A DNA stretch of 54,971 nucleotides from Dehalococcoidia bacterium UBA5748 (GTDB lineage: Bacteria > Chloroflexota > Dehalococcoidia > Dehalococcoidales > UBA5627). This document shows positions 8,678-15,128 of this stretch, piece by piece. The stretch covers positions 1-54,971 of the forward strand of contig DIFM01000002.1 in the NCBI GenBank assembly GCA_002419135.1, read 5' to 3'. The notes below the pieces were generated by a model, which saw nothing but the letters and a program-made list of their open reading frames with translations, searched no databases and was not told the origin of the DNA. The first letter of the stretch is position 1. Every line of letters begins with the position of its first letter. Made by a program: the position numbers and the translations under genes.

Positions 8678-9566
8678 ATACTTCCTCCTTCCTGAATGCG
8701 TAAGCGGTGGTAAAAATAAAAATAAGAGCTGTCATTCCTAATATTACATAGTTATTGTTCAAAATTGCCATTATTTTTTCCGTATTAATCTTGGAAACAT
8801 CCAAAGGCGTTTTTGTAATATGCGCCCTGTCAAGAATAATCTTATCCGGTGTTCCGTTCAGGTTGATAAGGTAATTTAAAAATTCGTAATTGTTGTTGTA
8901 ACCTACCATAGTGTTAATAGTAATACTGGAGTCTGAGACTAAAACAACTTTCCCTTTTCCGTAATCATACTCAGCTGCAACTGTAAAAGAACCCGATGGT
9001 TCATCTTCATCTTGAAAACCGTTACCGTTATCATCTAAAAAACTGGTAGGAGAAGATACAGCTAATATATGAGACTCACCAACATCGATTAACGTAGAAG
9101 CATGATTTAAGGTTATTGCCTCTATTTCGGTCCCCACAATTTCTGCCGAAAAATCGGTGATGCGCGGTAAATACTGGTTCTTGTAGTTAAAAAGCGGGTC
9201 AAGCAAAAGAGAATTATTGAAACGGGCTTCCAGCCCCATATGTTCCAATATGCTGTTTCCGTATCCGAAGTCGTTAAGGAGCAAAAGAAGATTGCCGTTA
9301 GAAACAAATTCCCTAATCAATTCCAGTTCCTCAGGAGAATAATCTATATATGGGATGGAGACGAATACTTCTTGTTGAGTATTTGGTGAGATATTGACAA
9401 CAGAATCGGAGTTCTCTGCCTTAAAATCTTTAGCAAAATTGTGGATGCCGTTCCAGGCTCTATTACTTTCCATAAAGTCACCAATCGATGGATAAAAGAG
9501 AACGCCCAAGAGTGAAACTACCACAATTATACCGATAACTATCATAACGAGGCTTGAGTTTCTCAT
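8670..9566 (-). CDS. DUF4350-like membrane-anchored protein with an EF-hand loop
   Basis: A 298-residue protein with an N-terminal membrane anchor (about 7-25), an extracytoplasmic domain and a C-terminal membrane helix (about 271-290). The layout, position beside MoxR/DUF58/DUF4129 genes, and FVSNGNLLLLLNDFGYGN resemble DUF4350, a Rossmann-like family linked to such operons. Residues 178-189 (DDNGNGFQDEDE) form a full 12-residue Ca2+-binding loop with ligands at positions 1, 3, 5, 9 and 12, which is unusual here. The start overlaps the previous stop as ATGA. Family assignment is moderately sure; function unknown. Confidence 0.7.
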   Translation of the reverse strand: MRNSSLVMIVIGIIVVVSLLGVLFYPSIGDFMESNRAWNGIHNFAKDFKAENSDSVVNISPNTQQEVFVSIPYIDYSPEELELIREFVSNGNLLLLLNDFGYGNSILEHMGLEARFNNSLLLDPLFNYKNQYLPRITDFSAEIVGTEIEAITLNHASTLIDVGESHILAVSSPTSFLDDNGNGFQDEDEPSGSFTVAAEYDYGKGKVVLVSDSSITINTMVGYNNNYEFLNYLINLNGTPDKIILDRAHITKTPLDVSKINTEKIMAILNNNYVILGMTALIFIFTTAYAFRKEEVFG

Positions 9567-11530
9567 TTTACAGTCCCCTCGTTTCTGATCGAGTCGGAGT
9601 AATGCCGGCTTTCCGCAACGTCTTCTTCGGTCGGTTTATAATCGGAATAAAGTATTCTCTCGATAAATAAAGTAAAATCAATAAATATCTTGTTTAGTAC
9701 TCCCAGTTTAAGGCTATTTTCTTCAGCATATTCCCTGAGTGTCTGGTGTGGTTTGAGTACGCTTGCGCTGATTTTTTCTATCATTTTCAGCGCTCTGGCA
9801 TACCATTCTATTATATGAATGTAGATGCCGTCTTTGGGCTGTTTTTCCCATAGGATTACAGTATCTTTATCGCTTTTAGTTTTTATTAACGATATCGGAA
9901 CGGGCGAAGAATCTTCTATGTTTTCGAATGTTGGTTTCGGATAAAATCTGCTGCGTTTGCGTATATTTGCACGAAGAATAACGGATATTATTATTAAAAC
10001 CGCCGTAATAATGCCCATATTGGCTATATTGATGACGTATATATTGAAAGTTTCTTTCAAAGGAGCATTCCAAGGCTCGCTTGGTTGAATCTGAACGTTA
10101 ATTTGCTGGTATCCGAGCAAACTTAGCTCCATACCTTTTTTTATCTGTCCGCTAAAGGTTCCATCAGCGGAGCCATAAAACTGAGTTATTTTTTCGTTTA
10201 TCCCGAAAGTAATTAAAGCATTCTCAAGAAGCCCGGTTTCAGAATAAAGATCTCCGTTAAGATTAATATTGCCCGGTATAACAGATATACTCGGAATAAT
10301 TAAATCCAGAAATACCGCTGCTTGAGTTACATTGATATTGTAATAAGAAATGACAGGCGCATAACGTTTATCGGAAGAGGATGATACGATTACTGTATGC
10401 CATCCCAATTCGATATCGCCCGGCAGGTTGATTAAAGATTCAAAAGATGTTGAAGAAATTATGTTATCAACAAAATCATCGTCCAGATATACATTAAACA
10501 AACGTTCATTCAGAACAGGGCAGTCTTTATAATCAAGGTTTCCGTATAAAATGGGAGATTGTCCCGGATACGCATGCCCCTCAACAAGTAAATTGAGGCT
10601 TGCCGTATAGTATTTAAGCGCTAAGGTTGAAATCGGACTGGTAGACCCCAGATATATTCCGATATCCTGTCCTTCCGGGTAATAGACAGCCTGAATCGCT
10701 ATTTCAGGCATATACCAGTAGGGTAACGTCAGTTGTCCTTGGTAATATCCTTGCCGGTCGGTATTTACGGTTTGATGATCTGTTCCATTTAGTAATAAAA
10801 TTATATTTCTATCGGGTAGAGGTGTATCATTTGAAGTTAGTTTTATTGTTATATCGATTACATCGCCGACAAATGCTTCATTTTCTTCAATAACTAATGA
10901 AAGTGCAGTGGGTTGATAGTCTTCATTATGTCCCGGGTCTATCAGGGGGCGGTTGAACAAATCCAACATGCTTTCTATACGATTCAATTTATCGATAATT
11001 TCACTATAAAGAGTTTTTAAATCACTTTGGGCAGAAATATCTTCAATCGCAAGATAAGCGCCCATAGATTCTGTCGCATAAAAAAGCTGTTCATATTGAT
11101 TGTATGCTAGAGGTAAAGAACCGATTATCTCATCACGTAATTTTTCAGCATCATCCAATAAAAAACGATTTAACAATTCCGCTTCACTGTGCCAGAGCGA
11201 GTCAAGCTCATAGACCGAATAGGATAAGGCTATTCCGTAATCACTAAATTCATCCGCTGCTACTATCAAATCCTCAGGTATATTGGCAAAAGGCATTATC
11301 TTAAGCGCATCTTCCGTTTTTTGAGGTTGTTTTTGTAAAATAGTATCAAGGGCATCCGAATAATAACGCAGTAAAGAGAACTCGTTAAATACTTGGTTGG
11401 CAGCATCGGGGTCTTCGTGGTGTTTAATGTCGTTGGCATTAACAGCAATTGCCGGAACGCAAAAAAACAGAATCAGCAGTGAGCATATTGCGATAAATTT
11501 GTTTGCCATCGGTTTAACCTGATAACTCAT
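9563..11530 (-). CDS. Secreted/membrane protein with Ig-like repeats and C-terminal DUF4129-like domain
   Basis: A 655-residue protein: signal peptide (hydrophobic stretch ending at AIAVNA, about residue 32), a helical region (35-200), two or three beta-sandwich regions (about 205-490; for example VGDVIDITIKLTSN with DRQGYYQGQLTLP), a transmembrane helix (about 508-525) and a cytoplasmic tail ending in a DUF4129-like helical bundle (HQTLREYAEEN, FIERILYSDYKPTEEDV). The start overlaps the upstream 83-aa gene by ATGA. Such proteins sit with MoxR/DUF58 in membrane complexes of unknown purpose. M8 is a possible alternative start. Confidence 0.78.
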   Translation of the reverse strand: MSYQVKPMANKFIAICSLLILFFCVPAIAVNANDIKHHEDPDAANQVFNEFSLLRYYSDALDTILQKQPQKTEDALKIMPFANIPEDLIVAADEFSDYGIALSYSVYELDSLWHSEAELLNRFLLDDAEKLRDEIIGSLPLAYNQYEQLFYATESMGAYLAIEDISAQSDLKTLYSEIIDKLNRIESMLDLFNRPLIDPGHNEDYQPTALSLVIEENEAFVGDVIDITIKLTSNDTPLPDRNIILLLNGTDHQTVNTDRQGYYQGQLTLPYWYMPEIAIQAVYYPEGQDIGIYLGSTSPISTLALKYYTASLNLLVEGHAYPGQSPILYGNLDYKDCPVLNERLFNVYLDDDFVDNIISSTSFESLINLPGDIELGWHTVIVSSSSDKRYAPVISYYNINVTQAAVFLDLIIPSISVIPGNINLNGDLYSETGLLENALITFGINEKITQFYGSADGTFSGQIKKGMELSLLGYQQINVQIQPSEPWNAPLKETFNIYVINIANMGIITAVLIIISVILRANIRKRSRFYPKPTFENIEDSSPVPISLIKTKSDKDTVILWEKQPKDGIYIHIIEWYARALKMIEKISASVLKPHQTLREYAEENSLKLGVLNKIFIDFTLFIERILYSDYKPTEEDVAESRHYSDSIRNEGTVK

Positions 11531-11778
11531 TTCAGTATTTCAATTACTTCCATGGTTACAACTACTAAAAATACAACAAATATAATAGAACTTAAGCTGT
11601 TTAAGGCAAATTTTGCCTTGGGATTAAGATATACAAATAAGAGGGTTATTATCAAATATGCAATGGCATTGACGATAAAATAGACCGAGATATCAGCCTG
11701 CCCTAAAAAAGCTAAAAAAACGTTGACAGAACTGAGGGCAATTGCCAGAGAAATAATCAGTCTGTTATAAATCCTCAA
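11527..11778 (-). CDS. Small membrane protein of the MoxR-DUF58 operon
   Basis: An 83-residue protein with about three hydrophobic segments (residues 6-26, 31-50 and 60-80) and few charges. I do not recognise the family. It starts with TTG inside a TTGA overlap with the upstream stop, preceded by GAGG, and its own stop overlaps the next start as ATGA, so it is embedded in a chain of coupled genes. That coupling supports it as a real gene. Confidence 0.7.
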   Translation of the reverse strand: MRIYNRLIISLAIALSSVNVFLAFLGQADISVYFIVNAIAYLIITLLFVYLNPKAKFALNSLSSIIFVVFLVVVTMEVIEILK

Positions 11779-12509
11779 GACAGAACCTCTAATACGATGC
11801 GGTATTTACCGGCTTGCTCCTGCTCTTCAAGTATGCGAATCGGCTTTTGCAGAGCCTCGCTGGAAACAGCGGCAGCTATCGAAGCAAGCGGACTGCCCAG
11901 GCAATAATAGTACCAGATTTCCTCATAACCCATTTTGGCATTTCGGATTTCAACGTTTATACGGGAATCGGTTATATTAACCTTAACGCCGTTAGCTATA
12001 TCCAGAACTCCGGTTAAAATATAGCTGATGGCTGATTCAATTTCATAAGCTGTCGGGCCGGGTATATTTTCAAGCATTTCGAGGTTAATGCTGCCGGGAG
12101 TGGTAACCGCGATTGCCATGTCATTTGCGTCAGGACCGTATCTTACGATCAGGCGACCCGATAATTTGTCCTTAATATTACCGATGTTATAATCGTCCCG
12201 GATAGGCACTATCGCCTGCGGATAGCCGTTTCTCATTCCGGCAGGTAAATAAATCGCTTTATTTCTGATTCCGATTTCTTCCAAAAGAGCGGCGGTGTTT
12301 TCCATGCCGGTCTTTAAAAGGATTTGGCACGCCTCAGGCGAAATATTAGGCCTGGTATTTGATAGAAAGAAACTGGCTAACCCCAATATAACGGATGAAA
12401 GTGCAACAGCTGTAAGCGGCGTCGATAAAAAAAAGAAGTAGAAAACAGGTGCCAGCACTGCGCCGGCTATACTCAAAATAATTCCTAATATCTTATAAGG
12501 ATTCTTCAT
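11775..12509 (-). CDS. Unknown protein, two N-terminal membrane helices, first gene of MoxR-DUF58 operon
   Basis: A 244-residue protein with two membrane segments near the N-terminus (about 7-48) and a soluble remainder of mixed alpha/beta character (LSGRLIVRYGPDAND, LDIANGVKVNITDSRINVEIRN). No motif identifies a family; it may be a chaperone-like or sensing component of the membrane complex. A longer frame exists, but its TTG start is the -35 hexamer of the operon promoter (12552-12557), so it cannot be translated from that transcript. The ATG at 12509 has GAGG 8 nt upstream and is taken as the start. Confidence 0.72.
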   Translation of the reverse strand: MKNPYKILGIILSIAGAVLAPVFYFFFLSTPLTAVALSSVILGLASFFLSNTRPNISPEACQILLKTGMENTAALLEEIGIRNKAIYLPAGMRNGYPQAIVPIRDDYNIGNIKDKLSGRLIVRYGPDANDMAIAVTTPGSINLEMLENIPGPTAYEIESAISYILTGVLDIANGVKVNITDSRINVEIRNAKMGYEEIWYYYCLGSPLASIAAAVSSEALQKPIRILEEQEQAGKYRIVLEVLS

Positions 12510-12528
12510 AAATCCAACCTCGCAAACT

Positions 12529-12557
12529 ATTATGCTTATTATAAGATAAAAGGTCAA
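12529..12557 (-). promoter_or_regulatory. Promoter of the MoxR-DUF58 operon
   Basis: On the minus strand TTGACC (12557-12552), 17-nt spacer, CATAAT (12534-12529). The predicted start of transcription is near 12522, about 13 nt before the ATG at 12509, with the GAGG ribosome-binding site inside the leader. Confidence 0.75.
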
Positions 12558-12671
12558 GTAATAAAGATATTTTTATATGTGAAATCAAGTATTTATAAGT
12601 GAACTTCAATTTACATTTTGAAATGAAGTTATATCTAATAAACAATATTGTGTCTTGAGTGAAAATAAGAG

Positions 12672-13313
12672 CTATTGCAGCCGTGTTTCGTTATCCAGCA
12701 TCTCACCGAAGCGGCAGCCGGAAAAAAACAGGTTTGTAAAGTAGTTGCGAGCGGTAATGCATTGAAGTAATTTAAGATTTAAATTTTTGTTCAGTAGAGG
12801 GGTTATATTATTATCAAAGTAGTGCTCGAAAATTAATATAGGGATAGTATTGAGTTTCTTGTTGTATTTCCTCATTTTTCCGCTGGAGTTCATCATACGC
12901 GGGGTTATTTTTTTCACAGTAGCGTCAGCTTCCACATTTTCGAATTCGTTGCGGGAAGGGTTATCGTAGAGAAATAGATGGCTGGTCAGCCCCAGTAGAA
13001 AAGAGCTTTGTATGACATCATCGATGTAATCTCTTAAGTCTGATGAAAGCATTTCTCTCGATTGTTTTTTTAGTACACAATTATAAAAACCGACTCTTTT
13101 TTCAATGCCCGGCAGCGCAATATCTTCACCCCCTGTTTTCCCCTGCAATATTCCTACAAGAGAATTACAGGTAGGCTTGATTCTCTCATAGGCATTTTCG
13201 TTTTCTTTTTCCAACCTGCGGTAATCACCTGTGTTGAAATAGTCTTCGGTTATGGTAACGGAAGAAACATTAGACTGATATAATTGTATAAGTTCTGCAA
13301 AGTTATATATCAT
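12672..13313 (-). CDS. Hypothetical protein next to tRNA-Arg
   Basis: A 213-residue soluble protein with no motif I recognise; it is predicted helical, with a charged middle (EKENENAYERIKP) and a basic, Asn-rich C-terminal third. The frame continues upstream into the tRNA-Arg gene (reading WVRIPPGAP, the usual translation of a tRNA 3' half), which is an artefact. The ATG at 13313 has GGAG 7 nt upstream and is the real start, 33 bp beyond the tRNA 3' end. It looks more AT-rich than most neighbours. It may be transcribed by read-through from the tRNA. Position behind a tRNA is compatible with an acquired gene, but no integrase or att repeat is seen. Confidence 0.65.
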   Translation of the reverse strand: MIYNFAELIQLYQSNVSSVTITEDYFNTGDYRRLEKENENAYERIKPTCNSLVGILQGKTGGEDIALPGIEKRVGFYNCVLKKQSREMLSSDLRDYIDDVIQSSFLLGLTSHLFLYDNPSRNEFENVEADATVKKITPRMMNSSGKMRKYNKKLNTIPILIFEHYFDNNITPLLNKNLNLKLLQCITARNYFTNLFFSGCRFGEMLDNETRLQ

Positions 13314-13346
13314 ATTATTTCTCCATAACAAGCGACGGTTTAAGAA

Positions 13347-13422
13347 TGGCGCGCCCGGGGGGATTCGAACCCACGACACCCGGTTTCGAAGACCGGTGCT
13401 CTATCCACTGAGCTACAGGCGC
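13347..13422 (-). tRNA. tRNA-Arg (TCG)
   Basis: On the minus strand the acceptor GCGCCTG pairs with CGGGCGC (one G-T pair), the discriminator is G and CCA is encoded (13349-13347). The anticodon stem CCGGT/ACCGG encloses CTTCGAA, so the anticodon is TCG. The T-arm is GGGTTCGAATCCC. Confidence 0.97.
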
Positions 13423-13438
13423 ACTTTTTGATGAGCTA

Positions 13439-13467
13439 ATTATACTTGGCGATAGTGGCAGCGTCAA
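13439..13467 (-). promoter_or_regulatory. Promoter of tRNA-Arg
   Basis: On the minus strand TTGACG (13467-13462), 17-nt spacer, TATAAT (13444-13439), 16 nt ahead of the tRNA 5' end. Confidence 0.82.
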
Positions 13468-13513
13468 AGGGTTGGGAGTGGGGATTTAATTATAAGCATT
13501 GATTTCTATGACA

Positions 13514-13620
13514 TCCCTCATCAGTCTCATTTCATTCGACAGCTTCCCCCAAGGGAAGCCGTTGAAAGTCCAGACCTGTCGGGATGGCAGTCTCGATGGA
13601 TCGGGAATGACGGATGAGGG
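13514..13620. repeat. Hairpin-rich intergenic repeat, copy 1
   Basis: A 107-bp non-coding block bounded by inverted CCCTCATC (13515-13522) and GATGAGGG (13613-13620). Inside is a short stem, CTTCCC/GGGAAG. Positions 13514-13561 match the complement of 37868-37915 at 42 of 48 bases by my hand alignment, so this is a dispersed family. The rest of the 265-bp gap between tRNA-Arg and the rubrerythrin gene shows no gene. Confidence 0.75.
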
Positions 13621-13689
13621 TTTTGTTATACCCTGCCCCTGATGCTTCATTCGTCCATCACGGAATCATCATGACAGTAGCGATTATAG

Positions 13690-14190
13690 CTAGTACTTGA
13701 TAAACATATCGCCGGAAACACCGCAGATGGCGCATCTTCCCGGGCGGTATTTCTCGATATTTCCGCAGACCGGGCACAGATAATAGAACACTTCCTCTTC
13801 ATCATCTTTATCGATGTTTTCCAGCGCTTCTTTATAGAGTTTGGCGTGTACTTCCTCGGCTTTCATAGCGTATCTGAATGCGGTTGCGGCGGATTTGTTG
13901 CCTTCGGATTCGGCATCTTTTAAAAAATTCGGATACATTTCTGTAAATTCATGTGTCTCGCCACCGATTGAGTCCTTCAGGTTATCAGCAGTCGAACCGA
14001 TTTTACCCGCCAGTCCGAATTCTTTAATGGCATGTATCTTTTCGGCGTCTGCCGCAACTCTGAATAGCTTAGCTGTATTTGCCTTACCCTCAGCCTCCGC
14101 TTTTTGTGCATAAGCTGTGTATTTCATTCTTGCCGCGGACTCGCCAGCAAACGCATCCATAAGATTTTTAGATGTATTTTGTTCGTTCAT
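13690..14190 (-). CDS. Rubrerythrin
   Basis: A 166-residue non-haem di-iron peroxidase that reduces H2O2 in anaerobes and microaerophiles. The ferritin-like four-helix domain has the iron ligands in AGESAARMKY, DAEKIHA and KAEEVHAKLY, and the C-terminal rubredoxin-like domain has two CxxC pairs (CPVCGN and CAICG). RBS AAAGGAG precedes the ATG. It lies 55 bp downstream of tRNA-His on the same strand and may share its transcript. Together with superoxide dismutase and the AhpF-like reductase nearby it suggests an oxygen-protection cluster. Confidence 0.95.
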   Translation of the reverse strand: MNEQNTSKNLMDAFAGESAARMKYTAYAQKAEAEGKANTAKLFRVAADAEKIHAIKEFGLAGKIGSTADNLKDSIGGETHEFTEMYPNFLKDAESEGNKSAATAFRYAMKAEEVHAKLYKEALENIDKDDEEEVFYYLCPVCGNIEKYRPGRCAICGVSGDMFIKY

Positions 14191-14245
14191 AACGGCTCCT
14201 TTTTAAATGAAATAATAAAGAGATGATAATTAGGGGGATGAAAAA

Positions 14246-14322
14246 TGGGGTGAGTGGAGGGATTTGAACCCTCGATCTTCAGGGCCACAACCTGACGCCT
14301 TAACCACTAGGCCACACCCACC
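14246..14322 (-). tRNA. tRNA-His (GTG)
   Basis: On the minus strand G-1 (14322) precedes the acceptor GTGGGTG, pairing with CACTCAC, and the discriminator is C: the extra G-1:C73 pair typical of tRNA-His is encoded. CCA is encoded (14248-14246). The anticodon stem TCAGG/CCTGA encloses TTGTGGC, giving anticodon GTG. Confidence 0.97.
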
Positions 14323-14333
14323 ATAGACATAAT

Positions 14334-14363
14334 ATTATAGCTTAAATAGGACAGTGCTTTCAA
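14334..14363 (-). promoter_or_regulatory. Promoter of tRNA-His
   Basis: On the minus strand TTGAAA (14363-14358), 18-nt spacer, TATAAT (14339-14334), 11 nt before the tRNA G-1. Confidence 0.7.
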
Positions 14364-14427
14364 TTATAGTAGCAGGGCATTGTTTTAGATAAGTCCCGAA
14401 GAGAAATGCAATGGAAACAAAGCGATA

Positions 14428-14781
14428 TCATTTCCTGTAAAGTTCGGCGATAGTAACACCCTCGCCCCCTTCCCCGTATTCTCCCAGTCTGTAGAGCTTA
14501 ACCAAAGGGTGATTCGCCAGTCTGTTGTGAACGGCGTTTCTAAGGGTGCCGCCGCTTTTACCGTGGACTATTTTAACTCTAATGATACCTGCCATAAAGG
14601 AATCATTTAGAAACTTTTCAAGTATCGGCAATGCTTCATCCAGCGTCATACGCCGTATGTAACATTCGTTATCTATTCGAGGTGCGCTGTATAACTGTTC
14701 TTTTTTACGCAAAGGTTTACTCCCGCTAGTGATTTTACACCATACGACGCGCTTGAACAATATAATGTAAGAGTCCAACAT
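14428..14781 (-). CDS. Smr-domain protein (small MutS-related)
   Basis: A protein of about 117 residues whose C-terminal 80 form an Smr nuclease-like domain: DNECYIRRMTLDEALPILEK, then GIIRVKIVHGKSGGTLRNAV (the HGKSGG nucleic-acid-binding loop; HGxGxG in the family) and the terminal GGEGVTIAELY. It lacks the MutS2 body. The frame is open far upstream, but that part is antisense to the SHOCT gene and is unlikely to be coding. ATGs at 14799 and 14781 are candidates; 14781 is preferred because the -10 box ends 22 nt upstream, while 14799 would fall at or before the transcript start. No strong Shine-Dalgarno. Confidence 0.75.
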   Translation of the reverse strand: MLDSYIILFKRVVWCKITSGSKPLRKKEQLYSAPRIDNECYIRRMTLDEALPILEKFLNDSFMAGIIRVKIVHGKSGGTLRNAVHNRLANHPLVKLYRLGEYGEGGEGVTIAELYRK

Positions 14782-14802
14782 GTTTCTGAACTTTTGCATA
14801 TA

Positions 14803-14833
14803 ATTATAGTAATTTACAAAGGGCTGTTGCCAA
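14803..14833 (-). promoter_or_regulatory. Probable promoter of the Smr gene
   Basis: On the minus strand TTGGCA (14833-14828), 19-nt spacer, TATAAT (14808-14803). The spacer is long, but the -10 is perfect and correctly placed for a start at 14781. Confidence 0.5.
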
Positions 14834-14887
14834 ATAGACTTGAGAGAATTATTATAAGTATAACTTCTCCTAAGGAGGAATGGTGCT

Positions 14888-15109
14888 ATGTGGGATGGCG
14901 GTATGGTTCTGACATGGATATTAAACTGGGTTATGATAATAGCCTTCTGGGTTGGTATTGTCATTCTTATCGCTTGGGGTGTAACCAAACTGGTAAAGAC
15001 CGGTAAAACTACCGGCGCTAACAGCGCACTTGAGATTGCCAAAGAGAGATATGCCAGGGGTGAGATAACCAGAGAGGAATTCGAGCAAATAAAAAAAGAC
15101 ATCGAATAA
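14888..15109 (+). CDS. SHOCT-domain membrane microprotein
   Basis: A 73-residue protein: one strong transmembrane helix (about 7-32), a basic linker, then a SHOCT domain at the C-terminus (LEIAKERYARGEITREEFEQ), a short two-helix motif usually found at the end of small membrane proteins. RBS AGGAGGA sits 8 nt before the ATG; an earlier ATG at 14880 is out of frame. It lies 19 bp upstream of copA on the same strand and is probably cotranscribed with it. Small SHOCT proteins frequently accompany copper ATPases, but the role is unproven. Confidence 0.85.
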   Translation: MWDGGMVLTWILNWVMIIAFWVGIVILIAWGVTKLVKTGKTTGANSALEIAKERYARGEITREEFEQIKKDIE

Positions 15110-15128
15110 TATATGAAGCGGGTTTAAG

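Noticed and set aside
13314..13379. N-terminal extension of the gene beside tRNA-Arg, reading MSWVRIPPGAP
   Set aside because: It is the translation of the tRNA 3' half; the real start has an RBS at 13313.
14782..15102. Long N-terminal extension of the Smr protein
   Set aside because: It lies antisense to the well-supported SHOCT gene and lacks an RBS; the minus-strand promoter at 14803-14833 falls inside it.
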